DNA of 64,000 nt from Bacteroidales bacterium. GTDB taxonomy: Bacteria; Bacteroidota; Bacteroidia; Bacteroidales; P3. The position numbers were made by a program, and so were the translations under genes. The stretch spans positions 88,051-152,050 of the forward strand of contig JAFUYA010000049.1 in assembly GCA_017477025.1 (NCBI GenBank), in the 5' to 3' direction. Numbering within the stretch: the first letter of the stretch is position 1; every line of letters starts with the position of its first letter. Of this stretch, positions 9,436-17,152 are shown one piece after another. The notes beneath the pieces are model-generated. The model was not told where the DNA came from. It worked only from the letters and a program-made list of their open reading frames with translations, and did no database searches.

Positions 9436-10467
9436 TTATTCTCCTCCGTAAAAGCCGGAGAACAATATAATATTGGAGTTATTTTCCCTTATGAAAAACA
9501 AAAAAGGGGAAGCGTATTTAAGTGTTTCATTATTACTGCTTTTGAGAACATCGAAATCGGATTTGCTGTGAGTATTCAAATCAGCCTGTGTTGCCTTGGT
9601 TAAATTGAAAGAAAGTATGATGTCCAATTGTTTCGGGAAATTGATAGTTGTGTCGGAAAGTTCATATTGCGGCAAAGGAATATTGTGTATTGTATCTTCC
9701 AAACTGAATAACGGAAAGGATACATTCACTTTTCTTTCTTGTAATCGGTTAATAAAAGAAAGATATTTTTCTTCTGAAAACTCTGACATGTATTGTTTTA
9801 GCGATTTATTTATCGGGAGTATCAACATTAAAGAGTAGTTTTCAATACCGATCTTGATACTTGCTACCTGTTCTTCATCAGTTATTAATATTTGCATATT
9901 GTCATTTACTGTAATAAAATCCAATCGCGGTTTTTTATTATCCGCCGTCGTAAAAATATTATCAATATCATCGGGAGCAGAGTCCTGATACATCAGTTTA
10001 ATATCCAATTTCTGACTGATTGTGACGGTACTGTCAGTTTCGGAATGAATGTCGCTGCATACATTTACAAGAGAATCCATTTCTTTCATTGTTTGCAGAA
10101 AGCTGTTTTTGCTTTTAATTCTCTGTTCATAGGTTAATTCCGTGATATTATATTTTTCTAAAAAGGATTTCTGCCAATCATGTAACGATGAGTCGCCAAG
10201 TAAGTCGTAAATCAAATGAGTCGGTGCAATTCCGAACCGTTTCAAAGACGAATCATTAGAGATTTCAGGAATCATATTTGAGATGAGAGTATTGCCTGCT
10301 TGAAAAATCTTTATTTGTTGTAAGGAAAACACTTCGGCAGGAGTACCTATCATGTTGTTAGGAGATATTGATATGCTGTAAAGATTGTTTTTTTTATCTT
10401 CACATGAAAGTAAAAAAAACAAAGAAGTGATAGTTAAGATATATATAATACAGGAGATGTTTTTCAT
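9436..10467 (-). CDS. Divergent serpin-fold lipoprotein
   Basis: A 343-residue lipoprotein: after a hydrophobic segment the lipobox LLSC gives a lipidated Cys at about residue 22. The C-terminus ASPFLFFIRENNSNIILFSG is a near-textbook serpin strand signature, and VNVSFPLFSLED plus the NIPLPQYEL region resemble the preceding serpin core. The N-terminal two-thirds is weakly conserved and slightly shorter than the ~370 residues of typical serpins. The segment where the reactive-centre hinge should be (normally small residues such as GTEAAAAT) reads TQADLNTHSKSDFDVL, so an inhibitory function is doubtful. An upstream TTG at 10476 lies inside the apparent -7 box, so the ATG at 10467 was used. Serpin fold is fairly sure; function is not. 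Confidence 0.75.
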   Translation of the reverse strand: MKNISCIIYILTITSLFFLLSCEDKKNNLYSISISPNNMIGTPAEVFSLQQIKIFQAGNTLISNMIPEISNDSSLKRFGIAPTHLIYDLLGDSSLHDWQKSFLEKYNITELTYEQRIKSKNSFLQTMKEMDSLVNVCSDIHSETDSTVTISQKLDIKLMYQDSAPDDIDNIFTTADNKKPRLDFITVNDNMQILITDEEQVASIKIGIENYSLMLILPINKSLKQYMSEFSEEKYLSFINRLQERKVNVSFPLFSLEDTIHNIPLPQYELSDTTINFPKQLDIILSFNLTKATQADLNTHSKSDFDVLKSSNNETLKYASPFLFFIRENNSNIILFSGFYGGE

Positions 10468-10473
10468 AGGTTG

Positions 10474-10481
10474 CAAAGATA
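10474..10481 (-). promoter_or_regulatory. -7 promoter box of the serpin-like gene
   Basis: TATCTTTG on the minus strand ends only 6 nt before the ATG at 10467, implying an almost leaderless transcript if it is the true promoter. Confidence 0.5.
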
Positions 10482-10523
10482 TTAAATAATTGTTTTATAG
10501 CGTCTTTTTTTGAAAAATTATTT

Positions 10524-10531
10524 TAATTTTG
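10524..10531 (+). promoter_or_regulatory. -7 promoter box of recX
   Basis: TAATTTTG, 18 nt before the recX ATG, in the Bacteroidota form TAnnTTTG. Confidence 0.6.
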
Positions 10532-10549
10532 CAAAAAATATAGGGGACA

Positions 10550-11026
10550 ATGGGGCAAAAAAAACTTGAAACATTTGAACAAGGACTTGCCTATGCAAGT
10601 AAGTACTGCAGTATGCAGGAATCGACTGCCAAAGATATGAAGAATCGCCTGATCAAGTACGGATTGGAAGAAGGATTAGCAGATAAAGTAGTTAAGAAAC
10701 TGATTGAAGGCGATTACATAAATGAGGAGCGTTATGCATTGCTATACACTCGCAGCAAAATTCGTCAAAGCCGTTGGGGAAAAATAAAAATCAAGCGTAT
10801 GTTAATAGGAAAAGGCATAGGAATACAATACATCAACGATGCTTTTGCCCAAATAGACGAAAACGAATACCGACAAGTTTTGCAGTATTTGTTCGAAAAG
10901 AAATTGTCCTCTCTTAACGTTGAAGATGAATACCAGAAAAAGTACAGACTACAATATTATCTGTCTTCTCACGGTTTTGAAAATGAATTGATAGAAGAAA
11001 TTTTTGCAGATAATAACCTTATATAA
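10550..11026 (+). CDS. recX: RecX family regulatory protein
   Basis: A 158-residue protein built of three-helix repeats, as in RecX, which binds RecA filaments and limits their growth during recombination and SOS. Family-like features: AYASKYCSMQESTAKDMKNR at the N-terminus, LIEGDYINEERYALLYTRSK in the middle (matches the conserved L..gylnDerfA..y...r pattern), then GKIKIKRMLIGKGI, and a third repeat RLQYYLSSHGFENELIEEI. No recA is nearby. It is transcribed away from the serpin-like gene from a promoter at 10524 and converges with the lipoprotein gene at 11040. Confidence 0.88.
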   Translation: MGQKKLETFEQGLAYASKYCSMQESTAKDMKNRLIKYGLEEGLADKVVKKLIEGDYINEERYALLYTRSKIRQSRWGKIKIKRMLIGKGIGIQYINDAFAQIDENEYRQVLQYLFEKKLSSLNVEDEYQKKYRLQYYLSSHGFENELIEEIFADNNLI

Positions 11027-11050
11027 AGAGAGTATTTTCTTAATATAAGG
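11017..11050. terminator. Bidirectional terminator overlapping recX and lipoprotein 3' ends
   Basis: Inverted repeat CCTTATAT (11017-11024) / ATATAAGG (11043-11050) covers the stop codons of both convergent genes. It is short and AT-rich. Confidence 0.4.
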
Positions 11051-11393
11051 GAATTTTCTTAAGAACAACTTTTCCATCTTTAAGTCTTACTCTTGCAGAA
11101 CCGTTTTTGATGTAAGGAGCTTCTCCCGATTTTACGGTAACGTCAAAGATGGCTTCATTCTTGAAGAAAAACTTCGCCTCACCGTGATCGTTTGAATAGT
11201 CATCGGCTGTGATTGTTCCTGCACTTATGCCGACATGAACAGCAGCTCCGGATATTCTTTCGTTAGTCTGTCCGTCTATTACTACAACGGTTAATCCACA
11301 TCCGTCCAAATCATCGGAACAGGACGAAAAGCAAGGAATCATAACGGAAAAAAACAATACGGCAACAAAAGTTTTTAAAATATTCTTTTTCAT
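11040..11393 (-). CDS. Small lipoprotein with a carboxypeptidase-regulatory-like beta-sandwich
   Basis: A 117-residue lipoprotein; the signal peptide ends at the lipobox FSSC with lipidated Cys25. After an SDDLDGCG linker, the pattern LTVVVIDGQTNERISGAAV, then GEAKFFF and FDVTVKSG, is that of transthyretin-like/CarboxypepD_reg modules (Ig-like folds with V.D..t...i.gA.V). Such proteins are common on Bacteroidota cell surfaces, with no specific function known. It converges with recX and has no obvious operon partner. Confidence 0.7.
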   Translation of the reverse strand: MKKNILKTFVAVLFFSVMIPCFSSCSDDLDGCGLTVVVIDGQTNERISGAAVHVGISAGTITADDYSNDHGEAKFFFKNEAIFDVTVKSGEAPYIKNGSARVRLKDGKVVLKKIPLY

Positions 11394-11475
11394 ACCAGAT
11401 TTTTTTTGTAATATTGCACTTTCAAATTCTATAAAACAGAACGTTATTGTTCAGGGATGCAAATTTAATAAAAAA

Positions 11476-12177
11476 ATGAAAAGTACAAAAAAAATTTTAA
11501 CATTATTTGCTGTTTTAAGTTTTGTTTTTGTCGGATGCAAATCGAATAACAATTCTCAAACAGTTGAAAATATGAATAATACAATGACACAAGAAAAGCA
11601 AACCATGGTACTTATTTCAACTCCGTACGGAGATATGAAAGCAGTTTTGTACAATGAAACACCTCTTCACCGTGATAACTTTATCAAGATTGTGAAAGAA
11701 GGAGTTTTGGATTCAACTCTTTTTCATAGAGTTATTAAGGAGTTCATGATTCAGGGGGGAGATCCTAACAGTAAGACTGCTAAAAAAGGTCAAATGTTGG
11801 GAAACGGAGATCTTGGCTATCGTGTGCCTGCAGAGTTTAATGAAAATATCATCCATAAGAAAGGAGCATTGGCTGCTGCAAGAGATATGAATCCGCAGAA
11901 AGCATCTTCGGCCTGCCAGTTCTATATTTGTCAGGGCAAAGTTTATACTCCTGCCGAACTTGATCAGTTTGAAATGCGTCTTGGTAAGAGTTTTTCTTCC
12001 CTTCAACGTAATGTATATACAAAAGAGGGGGGAGTTCCTTTCCTTGATGGAGATTATACCGTATTCGGACAGGTTATAGAAGGGCTGGATGTGATAGATA
12101 AGATTGCAAATGTTGAAACCGATCGTAATGACAGACCTTTGGAGGATGTTCGTATGACCGTAAAGATAATAGAATAG
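11476..12177 (+). CDS. Cyclophilin-type peptidylprolyl isomerase lipoprotein
   Basis: A 233-residue envelope lipoprotein: the lipobox FVGC gives Cys21, then a ~30-residue linker and a cyclophilin domain from MVLISTPYGDMKAVLYNE to the C-terminus. The catalytic block LFHRVIKEFMIQGGDP (R and QGGDP) is intact, as are the core ACQFYICQG and YTVFGQVIEGLDVIDKI. It catalyses cis-trans isomerisation of prolyl bonds during folding of exported proteins. An insertion around VYTPAELDQFEMRLGKSF is longer than in minimal cyclophilins. pheS follows 49 nt later on the same strand. Confidence 0.93.
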   Translation: MKSTKKILTLFAVLSFVFVGCKSNNNSQTVENMNNTMTQEKQTMVLISTPYGDMKAVLYNETPLHRDNFIKIVKEGVLDSTLFHRVIKEFMIQGGDPNSKTAKKGQMLGNGDLGYRVPAEFNENIIHKKGALAAARDMNPQKASSACQFYICQGKVYTPAELDQFEMRLGKSFSSLQRNVYTKEGGVPFLDGDYTVFGQVIEGLDVIDKIANVETDRNDRPLEDVRMTVKIIE

Positions 12178-12226
12178 TTTCTTTTCAGAATTAGTTACTA
12201 ATCCCATACATATAGTATAAACAGAT

Positions 12227-13261
12227 ATGTTACAGGAAATCATACAGCAAAAGTTAGAAGAGATAAAACGACTTACTGCTTCAACACAGGAAGAGATTGA
12301 AAAGGCAAGAGTTGAGTATTTGGGCAAAAAAGGGTTGATGAATGATTTGTTCGCAAAATTCAAGGAAGTACCTAATGACCAGAAAAAAGAAGCAGGAGTT
12401 TTGTTGAATGAATTGAAAACTTCCATTCAGAAGAAAATTGAGAGTCTGAAAGAAAGCATAGCACAGAAACAAGAAGAATTACGGCCGAAAGAAGATTTAA
12501 CAAAACCTGCAGATGTATTGTCTCTTGGAAGTATTCATCCGTTAACAGCAGTAAGAAAGGAGATTATAGATATTTTCTCTCATTTAGGCTATACCGTTGC
12601 AGAGGGTCCGGAAATAGAGGATGATTGGCATGTTTTCTCTGCACTTAATTTTCCTCCGGAACATCCGGCCAGAGATATGCAGGATACATTTTTTGTTGAG
12701 AATCGTGAAGACGGGAATAATATTCTGCTTCGTACTCACACATCTTCGGTACAGGTCAGAACTATGGAAAAGCAAAGGCCTCCTATCAGAATAATTGCAC
12801 CGGGAAGAGTGTTCCGTAATGAGGCTATATCAGCACGAGCACATTGTATATTTCATCAAATTGAAGGATTGTATATAGACAAAGGAGTAAGTTTTGCAGA
12901 CCTTAAGCAGACTTTGCTTTACTTTGTAAAGGAGTTGTTCGGTGCCGATACTAAGATTAGGTTGCGTCCGTCCTATTTCCCTTTTACCGAACCGAGTGCA
13001 GAGATGGATATCTCCTGTACTATTTGTAAAGGAGAAGGATGCAATATCTGTAAACACACAGGATGGTTGGAGATTTTAGGTTGCGGAATGGTTGATCCGA
13101 ATGTATTGAAGGCTAGTGGAATAGACCCTGACATTTATTCAGGATTTGCTTTTGGTATGGGGGTTGAACGTATTGCGATGTTGAAGTATGACGTAAAAGA
13201 TTTGCGTCAATATTTTGAGAATGACATTCGGTTCTTGAATCAATTTTCCGGAGTGATTTGA
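12227..13261 (+). CDS. pheS: Phenylalanine--tRNA ligase alpha subunit
   Basis: Class II aminoacyl-tRNA synthetase subunit of 344 residues, normal length. An N-terminal coiled coil (about 1-85) binds tRNA. The catalytic core shows HPLTAVRKEIIDIFSHLGY, the motif 2-like RIIAPGRVFRNEAISARAH, and motif 3-like GFAFGMGVERIAMLKYDV. A Cys cluster (CTICKGEGCNICKHTGW) typical of many bacterial PheS proteins is present. The partner pheT is not adjacent but is at 24361-26817 on the other strand, so the usual pheST operon is split here. A terminator hairpin follows. Confidence 0.97.
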   Translation: MLQEIIQQKLEEIKRLTASTQEEIEKARVEYLGKKGLMNDLFAKFKEVPNDQKKEAGVLLNELKTSIQKKIESLKESIAQKQEELRPKEDLTKPADVLSLGSIHPLTAVRKEIIDIFSHLGYTVAEGPEIEDDWHVFSALNFPPEHPARDMQDTFFVENREDGNNILLRTHTSSVQVRTMEKQRPPIRIIAPGRVFRNEAISARAHCIFHQIEGLYIDKGVSFADLKQTLLYFVKELFGADTKIRLRPSYFPFTEPSAEMDISCTICKGEGCNICKHTGWLEILGCGMVDPNVLKASGIDPDIYSGFAFGMGVERIAMLKYDVKDLRQYFENDIRFLNQFSGVI

Positions 13262-13283
13262 AATATATAATGTATATTGTGAG

Positions 13284-13327
13284 ATGTAGCATATAATCGG
13301 ATTGTTCGTAGCGGTGATATGCTGCAT
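13284..13327 (+). terminator. pheS terminator
   Basis: Stem ATGTAGCATAT (13284-13294) / ATATGCTGCAT (13317-13327), one wobble pair, followed at once by six T. Confidence 0.75.
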
Positions 13328-13350
13328 TTTTTGTTAGATTTAATGATGAT

Positions 13351-13701
13351 ATGAGTATTATTTCCATTGAGAATATGAAATTCTATGCCTATCACGGCTG
13401 TTTTGAGGAAGAAAGACATGTAGGAACATCTTTTTTAGTCAGCATCCGAATGCAAACGGATACTTCTAAGGCAGAAATTACTGATAATATTGACGATACG
13501 GTTGATTATTCAAAAGTTTATGCTGTTATTAAACAGGAAATGTCCGTTTCTTCTCATCTCCTGGAACATGTAGGCAGAAGAATCATAAGTGCAATTAAGA
13601 AAGAGTTTAAAGATATAGAGAAAATAAGTCTGAAAATCAGTAAACTGAATCCGCCTGTGGGAAGGCAAATGGACAATGTCAGTGTGATATTGGAAGGCTG
13701 A
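13351..13701 (+). CDS. folB: Dihydroneopterin aldolase
   Basis: A 116-residue enzyme of folate synthesis that cleaves 7,8-dihydroneopterin to 6-hydroxymethyl-dihydropterin and glycolaldehyde. Family features: IENMKFYAYHGCFEEERHVG at the N-terminus with the conserved Tyr-His-Gly and Glu, DDTVDYSKVYAVI near 47-59, LLEHVGRRI near 70, and a C-terminal SKLNPPVGRQMDNVSV. Length is normal. folE, the first enzyme of the pathway, lies 2.7 kb away on the other strand. Confidence 0.95.
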   Translation: MSIISIENMKFYAYHGCFEEERHVGTSFLVSIRMQTDTSKAEITDNIDDTVDYSKVYAVIKQEMSVSSHLLEHVGRRIISAIKKEFKDIEKISLKISKLNPPVGRQMDNVSVILEG

Positions 13702-13723
13702 GGGATATATTAGATTTGGAACA

Positions 13724-13760
13724 GGACGATATATATGTTTTCTACGACTATATATCGTTC
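13724..13760 (+). terminator. Hairpin after folB
   Basis: GGACGATATATA (13724-13735) pairs with TATATATCGTTC (13749-13760), one wobble pair; the following T-run is weak. Confidence 0.45.
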
Positions 13761-13836
13761 TTATCTTATAGGAAATTAGGTTTTACAAGAAAATATCAAC
13801 AAACACAATTCATTTTCTGGAATCAGAGAATTTTCG

Positions 13837-13844
13837 TAATTTTG
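13837..13844 (+). promoter_or_regulatory. -7 promoter box of polA
   Basis: TAATTTTG, 32 nt before the polA ATG. Confidence 0.55.
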
Positions 13845-13876
13845 CCGTATATAAATTTATTTCATAAAAGAATGCA

Positions 13877-16264
13877 ATGAAAAAGTTTTTTTTAATAGAT
13901 GCTTTTGCTCTTATATATCGTTCATTTTATGCACTGAACAAGAATCCGCGATTAAATTCTAAAGGGATGAATACATCTGCAATACTTGGCTTTGCCAATA
14001 CAATTTTGGATATTATAAACAAGTATCATCCGGATTTGATGGCAATCGCTTTTGAAAGTAAATCTCCTACTTTCCGAAAGGAGCAGTATGAAGATTATAA
14101 AGCAAACAGAGAAGCCATGCCTGAGGATATACGTGAAAATATTCCTTATATAGAACGTTTTGTGGAAGCCATGCGAATCAAAAATGTGTCTTGTGAAGGC
14201 TATGAAGCCGATGATGTTATAGGCTCTTTGGCAAAAAAAGCAAAAAAAGAGGGATTTGATGTTTATATGGTTACTCCCGATAAGGACTATGCCCAACTTG
14301 TTGAGGATAATATAAGTATCTTGAAATTAGCAACAGGTTTTTCGAAAGAGCAAATATTGACGAAAAAGGAAATATTGGAGAAGTATGAAATAAAAAATAC
14401 AAAGCAAATCATTGACTTATTGGGGTTAATGGGAGATAGTTCGGATAATATTCCCGGAGTTCCCACTATAGGAGAAAAAAAGGCAAAAGCTCTGTTGCAG
14501 CAATTTGACAGTATAGAAGATATTCTGGCTCATTCGGATGAGATTGCAAATAAGAGCATACGTAAAGCAATAGAGGAGAACAGAGAAAAGGCTTTATTTT
14601 CAAAAGAACTCGCAACCATTCGTTTGGATGTACCTATTGACTTTATAGAAAATGAATTTGAAATGAAAACTCCTGACTTCGTTGCTTGCAATTCATTATT
14701 TGAAGATTTGGAGTTTCGTAAGTTTTCCGAGAGATTTTATAAAGTTTTCAGTAATGGAGAAGTGTTATTGAAAGAAAAAGTAGATACAGTTGAGCAATCG
14801 GAAAATCAACAAGTCGGACAACCGGATTTGTTTTCCTTTTCGAATAAAGAGTCTTTACAAACATCAGTATCTAAACCAATAGTTATAGATAAGCATTCTG
14901 AATATTATCCTATAATTCTGGCAGGCTATTTAATTGATCCTGAACAAAGAATGGACAGCAGATACATAATGGAAAATGCTGATGTGATAAAAGAAGAATA
15001 TCTTCATAAGTTGAAACAGGATGGATTGGAAAAATTGTACTATGAAGTAGAAATGCCTTTGAAGGATGTCTTATTGGATATGGAAAAAGAAGGTGTGCGA
15101 TTTGATAAGCAGGCGATAGAGGAATTGTCTGATGATTTGCAAAAAGAAAAAGATGTTCTACAAGAGGAAATTTTCCTCTTGGCTGGAGAGAGATTCAATA
15201 TTTCATCTCCGAAGCAATTAGGAGAGATACTTTTTGATAAATTAAACGTTCAGGGAGAAGCAAAGGCAAAAAAAACGCACAGTAAACAATTCTCTACTGC
15301 AGAAGATGTACTCTTAAAGTTAAAAGATAATCATCCTGTTATTGAAAAAGTTTTGAAATATAGGGAAATTGCAAAATTAAAAAACACTTATGTTGATGCA
15401 TTACCATTGTTAGTAAATCCCAATACGGGTAAAATACATACGACATTCAATCAAACTGTGACGGCAACAGGGCGGTTATCGTCCAATAATCCTAATTTGC
15501 AGAATATTCCTATACGAACTGAAAGAGGCAAAGCGATTCGTAAAGCATTTGTTGCATCCGATGACAATCATTTATTATTAAGTGCAGATTATTCCCAGAT
15601 TGAATTGCGTATAATTGCATCTATGAGTGGCGATGAGCATCTTTGTAGTGAATTTGCAGAAAATCACGATATTCACAGAGCTACCGCTGCTAAGATTTAT
15701 GGCATTAGTCAAGAAGATGTTACAAAGCAAATGCGTAGTGTAGCAAAGAGTGTTAATTTCGGGATAATTTATGGAGTCAGTGCTTTCGGTTTATCGCAAC
15801 AATTAGGAATCAAACGGACTGAAGCTCAAAATTTGATTGACCAATACTTTAATTCTTTCCCGAAGATTGCACAATTTATTCAGAATCGTATAAGTTTTGC
15901 CCGTAGCAACGGATATGCTGTTACTCTTTTAGGACGCAGGCGTTATCTTCCTAATATAAACTCGGCAAACGGTAATTTGCGTTCTTTTGATGAGCGTAAT
16001 GCTGTAAATATGACTATACAAGGTACGGGAGCAGACATGATAAAGGTGGCTATGGTCAAGATGTATGACAATATCAAAGCAAGAGGTTTAAAGAGTAAAA
16101 TGATTCTTCAAATCCATGACGAACTAATCTTTGATGTTGTTAAGAGTGAATTGGAGGAAATGAAGTCTTTGGTAAAACAGACAATGGAAAATGCTCTTCC
16201 ATTAGTCAATGTTCCTGTAGTTGCAGAAATGGGTTGGGGGGACAATTGGTTAGAGATTCATTAA
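13877..16264 (+). CDS. polA: DNA polymerase I lacking most of the 3'-5' exonuclease domain
   Basis: A 795-residue repair and Okazaki-fragment polymerase, clearly shorter than the ~930 residues usual for proofreading Pol I. The 5' nuclease domain (about 1-290) has EGYEADDVIG, VTPDKDYAQL and GDSSDNIPGVPTIG; the usual FD before the TFR block is FE (IAFESKSPTFR). Between about 300 and 395 the proofreading domain is reduced to a stub: no DxE motif is seen, only a remnant IILAGYLIDPEQR that resembles the later exonuclease part. The polymerase domain is complete, with DYSQIELRIIA (motif A), RSVAKSVNFGIIYG (B) and QIHDELIFD (C). Proofreading is probably absent, as in Taq polymerase. A strong terminator follows. 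Confidence 0.96.
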   Translation: MKKFFLIDAFALIYRSFYALNKNPRLNSKGMNTSAILGFANTILDIINKYHPDLMAIAFESKSPTFRKEQYEDYKANREAMPEDIRENIPYIERFVEAMRIKNVSCEGYEADDVIGSLAKKAKKEGFDVYMVTPDKDYAQLVEDNISILKLATGFSKEQILTKKEILEKYEIKNTKQIIDLLGLMGDSSDNIPGVPTIGEKKAKALLQQFDSIEDILAHSDEIANKSIRKAIEENREKALFSKELATIRLDVPIDFIENEFEMKTPDFVACNSLFEDLEFRKFSERFYKVFSNGEVLLKEKVDTVEQSENQQVGQPDLFSFSNKESLQTSVSKPIVIDKHSEYYPIILAGYLIDPEQRMDSRYIMENADVIKEEYLHKLKQDGLEKLYYEVEMPLKDVLLDMEKEGVRFDKQAIEELSDDLQKEKDVLQEEIFLLAGERFNISSPKQLGEILFDKLNVQGEAKAKKTHSKQFSTAEDVLLKLKDNHPVIEKVLKYREIAKLKNTYVDALPLLVNPNTGKIHTTFNQTVTATGRLSSNNPNLQNIPIRTERGKAIRKAFVASDDNHLLLSADYSQIELRIIASMSGDEHLCSEFAENHDIHRATAAKIYGISQEDVTKQMRSVAKSVNFGIIYGVSAFGLSQQLGIKRTEAQNLIDQYFNSFPKIAQFIQNRISFARSNGYAVTLLGRRRYLPNINSANGNLRSFDERNAVNMTIQGTGADMIKVAMVKMYDNIKARGLKSKMILQIHDELIFDVVKSELEEMKSLVKQTMENALPLVNVPVVAEMGWGDNWLEIH

Positions 16265-16270
16265 ACAAAG

Positions 16271-16304
16271 CATACCTTCCCTTTATTGTATAAGGGAAGG
16301 TATG
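16271..16304 (+). terminator. polA terminator
   Basis: Perfect 13-bp stem CATACCTTCCCTT (16271-16283) / AAGGGAAGGTATG (16292-16304) with an 8-nt loop, 7 nt after the polA stop. Confidence 0.75.
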
Positions 16305-16384
16305 ATGGAATGGTTATATAGTATCTTTTTCTTTCTATTATTACTCAACCTCTAATTGATAGAAACAATCAGAAAACCGTATCA

Positions 16385-17023
16385 TCAATTCAAATGTACT
16401 CCGATTAAGTGCATAAACTCTTCTCTCGTTCTTTGATCGCGCTTAAAAGCACCCGTAAAGTCAGAAGTTGTGGTAAGAGAATTCTGTTTTTGAACACCGC
16501 GCATACTCATGCATAAGTGTCTTGCTTCAATTACAACGGCAACACCTAAAGGGTTCAAAGTGTCTTGAATACAGGTAAGAATCTCTCTTGTCATTCTCTC
16601 TTGGACCTGTAATCTTCTTGCAAAGCAATCTACCACTCTCGGAATCTTACTTAAACCGACAATTGTACCGTTAGGAATATAAGCCACATGTGCTTTCCCG
16701 AAGAATGGGACAAGATGATGTTCGCAAAGAGAATATATTTCTATGTCTTTGACTATTACCATTTGTTTATAATCCTCCTTGAACATTGCACTCTTTAGAA
16801 TTTCAGCGGGATTCATATCATATCCGTGAGTAAAAAATTGCATAGCCTTTGCAACGCGTTCAGGAGTTTTGAGAAGACCGTCCCTATCGGGATTTTCTCC
16901 TATTAGTGTCAGAATTTCTTTATAGTGAGAAGCCAACTTTTCTATAGTATCTGCGTTGTACCGTTCCAGTTTCTCATAACCCAGGTGCATATCCTCATAA
17001 TTGTGTTGCGTGTAATCAGTCAT
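16385..17023 (-). CDS. folE: GTP cyclohydrolase I
   Basis: First step of folate synthesis: GTP to 7,8-dihydroneopterin triphosphate. At 212 residues it has the type IA signature: [16 protein letters not shown] near 40-55, then [20 protein letters not shown] with the zinc Cys and two His, and [20 protein letters not shown] with the second zinc Cys and active-site region. The start at 17023 follows a TAATTTTG box at 17084, leaving a ~55-nt leader. It is a single gene, insulated by the terminator of the downstream-coordinate Omp28-like gene. Confidence 0.97.
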   Translation of the reverse strand: MTDYTQHNYEDMHLGYEKLERYNADTIEKLASHYKEILTLIGENPDRDGLLKTPERVAKAMQFFTHGYDMNPAEILKSAMFKEDYKQMVIVKDIEIYSLCEHHLVPFFGKAHVAYIPNGTIVGLSKIPRVVDCFARRLQVQERMTREILTCIQDTLNPLGVAVVIEARHLCMSMRGVQKQNSLTTTSDFTGAFKRDQRTREEFMHLIGVHLN

Positions 17024-17083
17024 CTGTTTATTGTTTTTTTAATGGTTATCAATAAAACATTATCTATCATCAGAAATGATTTG

Positions 17084-17091
17084 CAAAATTA
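17084..17091 (-). promoter_or_regulatory. -7 promoter box of folE
   Basis: TAATTTTG on the minus strand, directly after the terminator of the previous minus-strand gene. Confidence 0.6.
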
Positions 17092-17097
17092 CAAAAA

Positions 17098-17125
17098 AAG
17101 CCGATAGGTTATATCCTATCGGCTT
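17098..17125 (-). terminator. Terminator of the Omp28-like gene
   Basis: Perfect 11-bp stem AAGCCGATAGG / CCTATCGGCTT, loop 6 nt; on the minus strand it is followed by a run of T. A textbook intrinsic terminator. Confidence 0.88.
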
Positions 17126-17152
17126 AATAAATTATTGCGTATAACAATTTTA

